Source: Candidatus Melainabacteria bacterium
Lineage (GTDB): Bacteria; Cyanobacteriota; Vampirovibrionia; Obscuribacterales; Obscuribacteraceae
Assembly (NCBI GenBank): GCA_003151275.1
Contig: PLXC01000132.1
Coordinates: 1 to 48,225 of the forward strand
Length of the DNA: 48,225 nucleotides
Reading direction: 5' to 3'
Shown here: one piece after another, positions 35,555 to 44,136 of the stretch
Layout: every line of letters begins with the position of its first letter
How positions within the stretch are numbered: the first letter of the stretch is position 1
Notes under the pieces: model-generated
What the model was told of the DNA's origin: nothing
The model's input: the letters and a program-made list of their open reading frames with translations, nothing else
The model's database searches: none
Translations under genes and position numbers: made by a program

Positions 35555-35827
35555 TCTTAAAAGAAAGCGCTTGAAACTTGACTGACGCTAAAGATCTGGT
35601 GCTGGAAGCTCACGGAAAGTGCAGGATCCCCAGACAGAGTACATCGATTCCTCAGGCGCGCAACCTTCTGATGAAGATGCTGCTATTGAATAACGGCGGA
35701 AGCCACATTTAAATAAGTTGCGGTCATGCCACACCGCTGCCACAAATATGCCACCGACAGGTCATCGCTGTCAACTATTGTTGATATGTGGTGCTAATAG
35801 GCATTCAGAAATCAGGGGAGGAGCAAA

Positions 35828-36109
35828 ATGTCCGACTTACCGTCTGATCAAGAAATTACAAAATTAGCTGCTTTAGCGGATGATAGCCACAAAGACGCGT
35901 TCTTGGCTGAACTGAGTTCCATTCATCCTAAGAGCACAGAAGATATGAAAGCGACTCTCATGGCAATCGCTCAGAAGCGTGGTGAGATTGCGGGGCAGGG
36001 AGAAGGCATTGGCGTCCTTGACCGTACCAATGTTGCAGGAGGAGATTTCAGGCTGGTTGGGCAACATACACACATAATTATTCCAGCGCTGAGTCCAAAA
36101 GGTAACTAA
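35828..36109 (+). CDS. Small protein of unknown function (93 aa)
   Basis: Preceded by GGGGAGGAG 6 nt before ATG, an unusually strong ribosome site. The predicted protein is helical in its first half (ITKLAALADDSHKDAFLAELSSIHP, EDMKATLMAIAQKRGEIAG) and ends in a beta-like GGDFRLVGQHTHIIIPALSP stretch. No recognised family or signal peptide. The following DNA (36113-36434) may be the remains of a longer gene. Confidence 0.55.
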   Translation: MSDLPSDQEITKLAALADDSHKDAFLAELSSIHPKSTEDMKATLMAIAQKRGEIAGQGEGIGVLDRTNVAGGDFRLVGQHTHIIIPALSPKGN

Positions 36110-36112
36110 TTC

Positions 36113-36434
36113 TGGCAGTTAAACCACTTGCGCAAGACCAAAACTACGATGTTTACTGGATCAATCTGACTACAGGTGCAATGGGTTTAGACCTTGCGAA
36201 CTCATGGCAATGTTTCCAGCGTCCTTCGACAAAACGACCTCAACTAACGGCGACACCGCAATTGGTGCCACTGATGCAGAACGAGCGAACGCGCTATTGC
36301 TTGCCGGCACCAGTCAGGTTGGCCTGGCTTATGGAATGCATGTCATAGGCCGCGGAAGTTCTGTAGTACATGCGCTACGCAAAACATTGTGCCTTCAGAT
36401 TGAGACCAGGTCGCGGACCAGAGCACATCGATAA
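36113..36434 (+). pseudogene. Fragmented coding remnant
   Basis: Two plus-strand frames run together. The first is open from 36113 to about 36200 (ending in YDVYWINLTTGAMGLDLANS). The second, starting at ATG 36204, gives TSTNGDTAIGATDAERANALLLAGTSQVGLAYG. A frame change at about 36200 would join them. No family recognised. Confidence 0.35.
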
Positions 36435-36482
36435 TCGTCAGTGCGCGCATACTGTTGGCAGCAAATTTAGCTCGCTCCATGA

Positions 36483-36668
36483 AATGCAAAGAATCATCCA
36501 TTGATCACAAGAGCTAAGGGCTCGGATCATTTTGTATTCGTTTGGTTCACTAAATTGTCACATTGGATCAAAAAGACGGTGACCAGTCCAGGCAAGGGAA
36601 AGGCAGCTAAAGCCATTTCTGCAAGATTTACGACGAGAGCAAGCGCGACAAAATCCCAAGCAAATTAA
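36483..36668 (+). other. Short open frame, possible gene fragment
   Basis: A plus-strand frame of 61 codons ends in WFTKLSHWIKKTVTSPGKG and AAKAISARFTTRASATKSQ, basic and Ala/Lys-rich. No start with a ribosome site. It may be the C-terminal piece of a decayed gene. No other gene seen in 36435-36707. Confidence 0.25.
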
Positions 36669-36707
36669 GATGTGCCTTCCGGCCACTTTTGCAATTGCGC
36701 TTCCAAA

Positions 36708-37433
36708 CTAGGCAGCGGCCTTCTTCAGTGGATCGTAAAGCTCAAAGCCATCAGCATCTGTGTAGCTGCCAAAACCGCTCAAAACATCCTTGGTAGAGTT
36801 ACCCACTGTCGAAACCACGCGGCGGTCAATGGTCTGCGAGCTGCTAACTAACACCTGAGTGCCCGTGGCGCTGTCAGATTTAGTTTTCAGGTCTGCTTGC
36901 TGTTGAACGAAAGCTTGATATTCGGCTGGTGTGCTGAATTGAGTTTGGACGGTGTTGGCATTGTCGCCCAAGCCGTTATTAGAAGCAGCTCTTTGAAGAT
37001 CGAGTTTGTTTTGAGCAGATTGTATGGCACCGGCAAGGTTGGCTTGGGCGAACGAGCCCTCTGGATTGGTAAGGAGATTTCCTCCGATATCGCCGTAAGC
37101 TGCTTGCGCCGCGGCCAGATCACCTTCGCTGGCGACTGTTGTGTTCATCACGCGTCCAGCCACTTCATGCCCACGTTGAATCGCGCCTTGGTTAGCACTA
37201 GATGATTCGTGTCCGGCCAAAGAGAAACCAGCCAAGCCCCATGTTGCTGCCTCTCCTGCGCTCATGTGCTTGCCGGCTCCAGTTACAGAAGCCATCAGAT
37301 GAGGATCACCGAGAAGTTGCAATGACTGCAGGTGCAGATTGTCACCTTTAGCATTGGTGCTGTCCAGGTGCATCAGGGGATCCAAGTGATGATCGTTGCC
37401 GCCATTATTTGGATTGTGATTATCAAATGCCAT
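36708..37433 (-). CDS. Ala/Asn/Gln-rich protein of unknown function (241 aa)
   Basis: Starts at ATG 37433 (MAFDNHNPNN) with GAAGGTGA upstream; the ORF can be read to 37571. The N-terminus is Asn/His-rich (DNHNPNNGGNDHHLDPLMH). The body is Ala/Gly/Ser/Gln-rich and helical (AQAAYGDIGGNLL, AIQSAQNKLDLQRAASNNG). The last 60 residues (QQADLKTKSDSATG, QTIDRRVVSTVGNSTKDVL) are repeated in a truncated copy at 37878-38099. No signal peptide and no recognised family. It may be exported by a non-Sec route, but there is no direct evidence. Confidence 0.5.
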   Translation of the reverse strand: MAFDNHNPNNGGNDHHLDPLMHLDSTNAKGDNLHLQSLQLLGDPHLMASVTGAGKHMSAGEAATWGLAGFSLAGHESSSANQGAIQRGHEVAGRVMNTTVASEGDLAAAQAAYGDIGGNLLTNPEGSFAQANLAGAIQSAQNKLDLQRAASNNGLGDNANTVQTQFSTPAEYQAFVQQQADLKTKSDSATGTQVLVSSSQTIDRRVVSTVGNSTKDVLSGFGSYTDADGFELYDPLKKAAA

Positions 37434-37877
37434 AAAATCACCTTCAAAGGGGTCTAGAAAGGTTGCCACGCGAGCTTCAGTAGACATCCAGGTAGAGTCT
37501 GAATGCTTGCGTGATAAGAACGCCAAGGATTGGTAAAGTACGATGCGCCTGGTTAAACTCGGCGGAACCATACTTTGGATACGCGGGCTGCGTATGTGTT
37601 GAACTATTAGGTCTGAGGGATAGTTTCAATATATGAGATCCATCTCATCTTGGCAAGTTAAATGTCACGAGTTTGCCACGAATTTGCCACAAATTTGTTG
37701 TACTGAAGGAAATTTCGGCACTGGCGTGTTCAGACCAACCGTTTCGACGACTAAATTCCCATCCGCACATTCATATAGTTGTGGAACGAAAATCTCATTG
37801 ATCAATGCAAAACCGAGGAGAGTAATTGGGGAGGATTGCCTTACCTGTGTTTTTTGCAATTGCGCTTGCAATCTCAA
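37434..37877. other. Intergenic stretch with TTTGCCAC direct repeats
   Basis: No gene recognised. TTTGCCACGA and TTTGCCACAA occur next to each other at about 37672-37695. The minus-strand open frame 37665-37877 shows no protein-like pattern. Confidence 0.35.
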
Positions 37878-38099
37878 TTAGGCAGCAGTTCGCTTCAGCG
37901 GGTCTTGAAGCTCGGAACCGTTTGCTTCTTTGTAGCTGGCGAATCCATTGAGAACATCTTTGGTAGAGTTACCCACCGTTGAGACGACTTGGCGGTCAAT
38001 GGTTTGTGAGCTGTTCGCTAACTTCTCAACGCTTGTGGGGCTTTCAGATTTAGTCTTCAGATCGGCTTGTTGTTGCGAAGCCATTCGAATACAAACCAA
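37878..38099 (-). pseudogene. Truncated duplicate of the C-terminus of the 36708 gene
   Basis: The frame contains QQADLKTKSESPTS, SSQTIDRQVVSTVGNSTKD and DPLKRTAA, aligning with the last 60 residues of the neighbouring gene (SSQTIDRRVVSTVGNSTKD, DPLKKAAA). The 3' flank is also shared (TTGCAATTGCGCTT before the stop-proximal region at 36691 and 37855). The first part of the gene is missing and the start is not convincing. Confidence 0.65.
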
Positions 38100-38123
38100 A
38101 TGACACTTATACTGGAGTGCTGC

Positions 38124-38891
38124 ATGTTCAGTAGTTCGATCCGCATTTCCTTAGTTGCTGCATTTCTATTAGCAAGTTTTTTTGCAGTTTCAGTTGTCGC
38201 TGATTGTAAAGATCAAGCTGTTTTAAGTGCGTTTGCAAATGTTGATAAATATGCCAAACAAGAACAATTATTAGCACCAGGACCGATTGCGGAGCAGCAA
38301 GATAAAAACGGCATCAAAGAAATCAATTCGATTGTTCAAGGATTAAGTCATCCAGAACAGCTCGTTGAGCTTATTTCAATGTGCAAGGGGAAAATAGCCG
38401 AAATCCCATCAGACTCAAAACATGAGCCCTATTTTGATTTTTTTGAATCAGTGATTCATTTCAGTATTCATCAGCTAGGCAGCATGAACACAGCCGAAGC
38501 CAAGCGGGCCTTAGATGACGTGCATCCTATAATTACAGGTTCGGCATCCTTGATCGAAAGTTGGAATGAAGCCAAGGAAAAGCAATGCCTTTGGTGTATC
38601 GCGCGAATTCAAACAATCCTCACAAAGTACAACATACCGGGCATAACCGTGTGGAAATCTGATCTCGACAAGGTAACGAAGCTGCCATCTAGCCCTCGCT
38701 ATCAGCCCTATTGGGAGCATGAAAAAGCTGTCATCGCAGATATCATTCACGAGCTTGGTTTCAGATCTACACCAGAGGCAAAAAAAATCCTCATTGAAAT
38801 TCACCCGATCATTACTGGAATGAAATCATTATCGGCAGAGTGGGACCAGTCTAAGTCAAAACAAAATAAGGCCAAGCCTGAACAGAAATGA
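38124..38891 (+). CDS. Secreted protein with two homologous halves
   Basis: The ORF opens at 38067, but ATG 38124 has GGAG 7 nt upstream and begins a signal peptide (MFSSSIRISLVAAFLLASFFAVSVVA). The product is 255 aa. Two halves align: HEPYFDFFESVIHFSIHQLG with YQPYWEHEKAVIADIIHELG, and AEAKRALDDVHPIITG with PEAKKILIEIHPIITG. It therefore arose by internal duplication and has two repeats of about 80 residues. The fold is helical. No known family. Predicted periplasmic or extracellular. Confidence 0.65.
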   Translation: MFSSSIRISLVAAFLLASFFAVSVVADCKDQAVLSAFANVDKYAKQEQLLAPGPIAEQQDKNGIKEINSIVQGLSHPEQLVELISMCKGKIAEIPSDSKHEPYFDFFESVIHFSIHQLGSMNTAEAKRALDDVHPIITGSASLIESWNEAKEKQCLWCIARIQTILTKYNIPGITVWKSDLDKVTKLPSSPRYQPYWEHEKAVIADIIHELGFRSTPEAKKILIEIHPIITGMKSLSAEWDQSKSKQNKAKPEQK

Positions 38892-39029
38892 GAACAATCC
38901 AACACAAAACAACTTATGCACGAAGTGCGCCAGATGAAAGGACAACAGAATCTGGTCGCAAATAAAAACAACAACTGTGCAACACGCTAAATCGGGAATA
39001 TAGTTGATAGGTCCTTCGAATAGTGCATC

Positions 39030-40394
39030 ATGACTCGAATTCTCCTTGCAGACGACGACTCAGCCATCACCGAAACGCTTGTCTTTTTTTTGCAGGCGGA
39101 ACACGACGTTGACGTAGTGGACAATGGGGCTGCAGCTTACGATAAGCTAGCGAGCAATGGTTTCGGGATAGCCATTCTTGATTGGGACATGCCTCAAATG
39201 ACCGGTCCTGAAATCTGTAAAAAATATCGTGCGATCGGGGGACAGACACCGATCATTATGCTGACCGGCCGCGCTTCCGACGAAGAGAAAGAGGTCGGGT
39301 TCGATGTGGGCGCCGACGACTACTTAACCAAGCCGTTCAGTCTGAAGGAATTGGCCGCTCGCATTCGCAATTTAATCAAGCGATCGGCCACTGCCAGCAC
39401 GGCGACGCCTTTTAACTCGAGTGTGGATTTGCTAAATCGCGTCCGCGTATGTGTCAGTTGCGGCAATCAATATGATGCAGCCGATCCCGTCAGCGAGTCG
39501 TGTCCAACGGACGGCGCGCCTACCGTCCTTGTATCGGTAGAACAATTGCTTGGCAAAATTGTATGCGGGAGCTACACGATAGAGTCGTTACTCGGAGTGG
39601 GCGCCTGGAGCGAAGTTTATAAAGCCAAAATTGGCAACACGGGTGAACCGGTTGCAGTGAAGATCCTACACGCGCATCTGGCATGCGATCCTCTAAAAGT
39701 GGTGCGTTTTAACCGTGAGGCGGAGGCGCTCGTGCGGTTACAACATAGATGTTTGGCACGTGTGCACGAACAAGGAACGCTTAACGACGGACGACCCTGT
39801 CTGATCATGGAATACCTCGATGGCATTAGTCTAGAAAAATTTCTCTCAGTCAATGGACGAATGACAGTTGAGCAGGCCAAGCCTTTTTATGTGCTCTTAA
39901 GCGAGGGCCTGGCAAGCGCACATGATCAGGGGCTGATTCACAGGGATCTCAAACCCAGCAACGTTTATCTTGTCACCGAAGATGGTATCGTCACACCAAA
40001 GATTCTCGACTTCGGTCTGGCAAAAATCCTCACTGCAGAAGGAGCGAGCGCACTGGCTTCTTTAACACAGTCAGGCGAGGTTCTCGGCAGCCCTGCGTAT
40101 ATGAGCCCGGAGCAATGTCTGGGACAACCAATCGATGCCCGCTCCGACCTGTATTCACTTGGCTGTTTAGTTTACGAATCTCTAACTGGCACTCGCGCTA
40201 TTCCCGGTAGAACTGCATTTGAGGCAATGTCCAATCAACTGGCGCGCTTTCCCGATCCAATGAACGAAATCTGCCCGCAATCTTGTGTTTCTCCTATGAT
40301 CGAGGATATTGTATTCAAGCTGCTGGCCAAAGATCCCGACGACCGTTTCGATAACGCACGAGAATTCGTTTTGGCCCTTCGCAATGCTGTCTAG
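39030..40394 (+). CDS. Receiver / zinc-ribbon-like / Ser-Thr kinase fusion
   Basis: The product is 454 aa, no signal peptide. The receiver domain (about 2-115) has Asp8-Asp10, phospho-acceptor Asp51 (AILDWDMP), Thr79 (MLTGR) and Lys101 (YLTKPFS). A short segment follows with CVSC (141, 144) and SCPTDG (158), which could bind zinc. The kinase domain (about 180-454) has LGVGAWSEVYKAK, Lys211 (VAVKI), HRDLKPSN (Asp306), DFGLAK (Asp327) and SPAYMSPEQ. This links a His-Asp phosphorelay to Ser/Thr phosphorylation in one chain. It is followed 125 nt later by a DUF4388-GGDEF-like gene on the same strand. Confidence 0.87.
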   Translation: MTRILLADDDSAITETLVFFLQAEHDVDVVDNGAAAYDKLASNGFGIAILDWDMPQMTGPEICKKYRAIGGQTPIIMLTGRASDEEKEVGFDVGADDYLTKPFSLKELAARIRNLIKRSATASTATPFNSSVDLLNRVRVCVSCGNQYDAADPVSESCPTDGAPTVLVSVEQLLGKIVCGSYTIESLLGVGAWSEVYKAKIGNTGEPVAVKILHAHLACDPLKVVRFNREAEALVRLQHRCLARVHEQGTLNDGRPCLIMEYLDGISLEKFLSVNGRMTVEQAKPFYVLLSEGLASAHDQGLIHRDLKPSNVYLVTEDGIVTPKILDFGLAKILTAEGASALASLTQSGEVLGSPAYMSPEQCLGQPIDARSDLYSLGCLVYESLTGTRAIPGRTAFEAMSNQLARFPDPMNEICPQSCVSPMIEDIVFKLLAKDPDDRFDNAREFVLALRNAV

Positions 40395-40519
40395 ACCCAA
40401 ACATTCTTTGCTCAGCGTATTGCTGAAACGCTAGCAAGCACAATAGCACCGCTTCTAGTTTAATCATCCAGGTTTGCGGGAACCTTAGTTGAGACGTCTG
40501 CTGTTCGGGAGAAAGAGTC

Positions 40520-42169
40520 ATGGAGAAAAAACCACGCGGCTACATACCTTCAAGACCGCTGGTACGGCTGCCAGAGTCGCTTTCCCTTGGAGACATAGAC
40601 CACTTGTTCGCTGAAGCCATACGACAGGTGGGCACAAAGCTTGAAGTGTGCTGGGCCAGTTCTGACAAGTCGACCGACTTTCTAGTCACAGTGTTCCTGT
40701 GTAATAAAACAGTCGAGGCTCAATGGGAGTTTTTTCAAGGAGTGGACAAAGATGCAGCGCCTCTGTGGAGCTACATTACCTCAGACATTTTACTTGTCTT
40801 CAATTTAATAGCTTCGTCGATGCAATCGGTTGAATATCGAAATGCTGCCTCAGGTAAACGGATAAAAGCGACAGACGGATACAGCGACATCTACCAGATT
40901 CCCGATGCCTATTACCGCTCAGCACTAGATTTACTTGCCCAAGAACAACAAAAACTCTCGCTCATGACAGGAGCAAGCGGCGCCAAAGCTCCAATTACGA
41001 ATATATGGACGGGCGATGTCTCGCAAATCGCAGTAGGCAATGTGATGCAAGCGATCATGGGCTCTAATATGACCGGCCGTCTTAGGTTGACGACCTCAAC
41101 TAGCGACGCTGAAATCTACTTTGACAATGGGGAGCCGATTCATGCGGTTAGAGGTATGCTCAAGGGCGATGAATGCTTGCTTTCCTTGCTAACTTACAAT
41201 GACGGCACGTTCCGTTTTGAGCCGGACATATTGCCTGATAAGAAGACGATTCGCCAAAAAGCATCGGTCTTGATGTTGAAAGGTGCGTTATTGCGCGACA
41301 AAATGCAATACCTGTACAACGCCGGGTTGCAACCAGACTCGCTGTTGGTGCGCAAACGACAAGACCTGGCGGAGGCTGAATTTGAGGCGATATCCGCCAG
41401 CGTTGCCAGCGGCTCACACCTATCATTCAGCATGTTGGCGCAGAAGCAATTTTATGGTGCAGTTGATGGACAGCGCACCTTATCTCAGTTGACGGAAAAA
41501 CTCAAACTAACTGCTAGCCAATGGATTCCATTGTTATGCAGAATGCTCAAAGCCGACTTCGTGGAGATCGTCAATTCTGCTCAAAAGCAGCCTTCTGAGA
41601 ATGAATTGGATCGGAAGATGATCGACAGGCACGCGATTCATTCTGTGATGATGAGCTTGCGTCGAGCTCAAACTGGCATGTATACATATCCTGCGTTTCT
41701 GTATTTTCTAGAGCAGGAAAGTCTCAAGCACTATCGAGTCAGTAAACCACTATCGGTCGCAATAGTTGAATTGCGTATCGGAGGAGGCGACTATGAATAC
41801 AGATCGCCGCTCCCTGTAAACCTTCTGAGCGAATGCATACGACGAATTAGTTCGCTCAAACGCGACAGTGATTTTTTGGCGCACTATGAAATATTTGACA
41901 TGGCAATCATCTTGCCTGACACGGATAGCGATGGAGCCGCTATTTTCGCAAGACGCATAATCAAGGAGCTGCACACGCCTGAGGTGGTCTGCGAAAAAGA
42001 TGCCGAATTGTTGATTGCGATAGGCACGGCGACCATCCCATCCGACGTTAGCGATATCGGCTTTCTGCTTTCCGCAGCGGAAAAAGCGAGAAACGCAGCT
42101 CAGCATAGCAACGACGCCGTCGTCAAGTATTCGGAATTGCAGCCGAAGCACGTTGCAGCCAAATTGTAA
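40520..42169 (+). CDS. DUF4388 (PATAN) protein with degenerate GGDEF domain
   Basis: The product is 549 aa. The central DUF4388/PATAN-like region (about 170-265) contains GRLRLTTSTSDAEIYFDNGEPIHA and GDECLLSLLTYNDGTFRFEP, seen in many two-component and gliding or taxis regulators. The C-terminal about 165 residues resemble a GGDEF diguanylate-cyclase fold (PLSVAIVELRIG, RDSDFLAHYEIFDMAIILPDTD, IAIGTATIP), but the GGDEF signature is replaced by AHYEIF, so cyclase activity is unlikely. It may act as a regulatory partner of the kinase upstream. The ATG at 40520 follows GGGAGAAAGAG. Confidence 0.75.
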   Translation: MEKKPRGYIPSRPLVRLPESLSLGDIDHLFAEAIRQVGTKLEVCWASSDKSTDFLVTVFLCNKTVEAQWEFFQGVDKDAAPLWSYITSDILLVFNLIASSMQSVEYRNAASGKRIKATDGYSDIYQIPDAYYRSALDLLAQEQQKLSLMTGASGAKAPITNIWTGDVSQIAVGNVMQAIMGSNMTGRLRLTTSTSDAEIYFDNGEPIHAVRGMLKGDECLLSLLTYNDGTFRFEPDILPDKKTIRQKASVLMLKGALLRDKMQYLYNAGLQPDSLLVRKRQDLAEAEFEAISASVASGSHLSFSMLAQKQFYGAVDGQRTLSQLTEKLKLTASQWIPLLCRMLKADFVEIVNSAQKQPSENELDRKMIDRHAIHSVMMSLRRAQTGMYTYPAFLYFLEQESLKHYRVSKPLSVAIVELRIGGGDYEYRSPLPVNLLSECIRRISSLKRDSDFLAHYEIFDMAIILPDTDSDGAAIFARRIIKELHTPEVVCEKDAELLIAIGTATIPSDVSDIGFLLSAAEKARNAAQHSNDAVVKYSELQPKHVAAKL

Positions 42170-42519
42170 CTACTTGTTTATGCGGTTTATGCGAGTCCTC
42201 AGATTTGTAATCGGCACTTTAATGCAGCTCCTTGTTTTCAAACAAGGTGGCACCGCAGGTGGTGCCATCGTAGGCAATTTTTTTTGGGGAACGGCATGAT
42301 GTTAGACGACACGAGAGCCTGCCGCATACCATCAAGCCGCTTCGGCGGAGACCGTCGAGCCGGGTCGATTTGGTACCGGTTTCGCCGGGCACAGCGGTAA
42401 TCGTGCTTGGAAGTTCTTGATTTACAAGATGACGCAATGAGCATAATCATGAAGCTATGAGTGTAATTTCCAAGTAAGCTAGTGCTTCCGGGAACCGTCT
42501 GATGTTAGAGGTAGAGCCG
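42170..42519. other. Intergenic region with a hairpin and short open frame
   Basis: Contains the terminator-like hairpin at 42248-42284. A 35-codon frame at 42296 (ATGATGTTAGACGACACG, GGGGAA upstream) is seen but is too short and basic to judge. The minus-strand frames here look like shadows. Confidence 0.3.
42248..42285 (+). terminator. TGGCACC/GGTGCCA hairpin with T8
   Basis: TGGCACC, loop GCAGGT, GGTGCCA, then TCGTAGGCAA and T8: a strong intrinsic terminator after the DUF4388 gene. Sequence after the stem is shared with the hairpin at 43133. Confidence 0.7.
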
Positions 42520-42984
42520 ATGGACGCAAATCATCACATTAAATGCCATACCAAATGCCTTGTTTGCGGCTGCGACTGGCAAATCGAGGATGACGGAATC
42601 AAGATCGAGTTTGGCGACAAAAAAGTGACTGTCTGCTCCAGCGAATGCGGGGACAAATTCAAGAAGGCGCCAGCTAAATATATACAGGCAGCGCTGATCT
42701 CTATCTTTCTCGGACTGACGTCCAATCCGGCCATTGCCGCGTCTTCCGATGAGGCTTATAAGTTAATCGTCGCTGAGCAGGGACAACTGGTGTCTCGATA
42801 CGATGTCACCGCCCGAAATGTCGATGAATTAGAAAAACAAATTGCTGTCCTCAAACATGATTACTCGCGGGAGGTGAAAAGTGCTGAGGACGAGCTGGAG
42901 CGACAACTGACACTCAAGAGTCACGAATTGACAGACCTGAAGTTTCAGATCCGCGACCTAGAGCAGGCTCTAAAAAAGGTTTAG
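42520..42984 (+). CDS. YHS/TRASH-like Cys-motif protein with membrane segment and coiled coil
   Basis: Start at ATG 42520 with AGAGG 8 nt upstream; the ORF opens at 42502. The product is 154 aa. An N-terminal motif CxxCxC...CSSECGDKFKKAPAKY resembles YHS/TRASH metal-binding domains (CPxCG ... CSxxCxxxFxxxPxKY). A hydrophobic segment follows (about 53-70, ending NPAIAA like a signal cleavage site), then a coiled coil (about 85-154, heptads with Leu/Ile). The order of metal motif, membrane segment and coiled coil is unusual. Metal binding is an inference. Confidence 0.65.
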   Translation: MDANHHIKCHTKCLVCGCDWQIEDDGIKIEFGDKKVTVCSSECGDKFKKAPAKYIQAALISIFLGLTSNPAIAASSDEAYKLIVAEQGQLVSRYDVTARNVDELEKQIAVLKHDYSREVKSAEDELERQLTLKSHELTDLKFQIRDLEQALKKV

Positions 42985-42996
42985 GGCAGGCGCCAC

Positions 42997-43010
42997 CCAC
43001 CATATGGTGG
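42997..43010. terminator. CCACCATATGGTGG palindrome
   Basis: A perfect 14-nt palindrome 12 nt past the stop codon of the YHS-like gene. It resembles the dispersed hairpins, but without a T-run. Confidence 0.35.
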
Positions 43011-43132
43011 CAAGCATAAAAAACGAATAGACCGCACCATTAACAGTGGCAGCGTTTGAGACATAAATGTGAACAAAAAAGTGTTCGCACATAAAGTTCA
43101 GTATCGGACGCACGCCTGGCGCAGCTTTTCAA

Positions 43133-43171
43133 TGCCACCACTGGCGGTGGCACTATAGGCTATTTTTTTTT
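43133..43171 (+). terminator. TGCCACC/GGTGGCA hairpin with T9
   Basis: TGCCACC, loop ACTGGC, GGTGGCA, then CTATAGGCTA and T9. A clear intrinsic-terminator shape. The post-stem TAGGCNATTTTTTTT sequence matches the hairpin at 42248. Confidence 0.7.
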
Positions 43172-43329
43172 GCAACGAAGCCAAAAAAGATAAGAAAGCG
43201 GACGAAAATATCAAGGTTTTGAGGCCTTGACAGATTCACCCGCTTCCATGGAAGCAGCAGAAGCGCCCTCCGTCTGGGCGTCTCCGCTGCTGCTCTGTTT
43301 CACCAGTCGTGAAGTCAGGGTTCAGACTT

Positions 43330-44059
43330 TCAGTTTTCTCTTGTACTGGACCTGGTCGAATCACCTGCGGAATTCGCTTTTCAGAGAGCGATGCTGTGGC
43401 TGGCAGCGGTATCGGCTAACCAGAAGACGATGACGGAAAGCGACGCCAGCACCAGGGACGAGATGAAGGCTGCCATCAATGACAACGCTGTAGCCAGGCT
43501 TGTTTACTTTGGCAGCGCAGCCGCCCTTTCGACAAACGCACGTGTCCGTCGAGAGTCACAGTGACCCATGGAAATGCGGACGACAAGCTATTTATTGCAG
43601 TGGTCACGTCACCTGACGTATCGCCGCATGCAGGCACCGCCGATGGAGCCAAAGACACCGAGCACAGTGCCTATCAACAAAACCCAGTAGCCCGCATAAT
43701 TCATCAGCAACAGCGGCGGCAACTTCCACAGCAACTTCGTCTACATATTCACTGGCACAAGAGGGAACAAGACAGAACAGGATGTTGTATGCGCTTTCCC
43801 TGCGAACAAGACCGCTAATGCCTGTTTTAGCGGACATGTTATAACCATCGACACAACAACTGCTCCGCAATTGGCAGGACTCAAAGTTACTTCTATCGAT
43901 CTGGTGCTTTATGACGTCGGGGCCTTCGCAGGCGGCGAAGCTGTTGTTATTGCCTCGCCGTTTCTTCTCAACGGCACGCCTGTCGGCACCGTCATCAATA
44001 TGACCACGCAACCCTGTCCGACAAACCTACCTCAGCCGCCTAGTTGCGGCGGCGGATAG
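43330..44059 (+). pseudogene. Decayed plus-strand gene (several frameshifts)
   Basis: No single frame is open, but three consecutive pieces look coding: 43325-43563 (FAFQRAMLWLAAVSANQKTM, then AAINDNAVARLVYFGSAAAL), 43568-43690 (HGNADDKLFIAVVTSPDVSP) and about 43700-44059 (NFHSNFVYIFTGTRGNKTEQ, then TSIDLVLYDVGAFAGGEAVV). Together they would span about 240 residues. The family is not recognised. The minus-strand frame at 43604-44011 is probably the shadow. Confidence 0.5.
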
Positions 44060-44088
44060 TCCCAATTGTCCCGTCTAAACATTCAAGT

Positions 44089-44121
44089 AAAAGACCCGCC
44101 CAATGATTGGACGGGTCTTTT
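44089..44121. terminator. Bidirectional terminator hairpin
   Basis: AAAAGACCCGCCCAAT, loop of a few bases, ATTGGACGGGTCTTTT (one mismatched pair). It separates the decayed gene from the convergent secreted-protein gene and has A and T runs on both sides. Confidence 0.7.
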
Positions 44122-44136
44122 ATAATTCGGGGCATC

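Noticed and set aside
42219..42450. Two overlapping minus-strand frames in the gap before 42520
   Set aside because: No start signals, unusual Arg/Ser/Cys composition, and they overlap a terminator hairpin.
43604..44011. Minus-strand open frame with many Cys
   Set aside because: It overlaps the plus-strand frames that look more protein-like; no start signal or homology.
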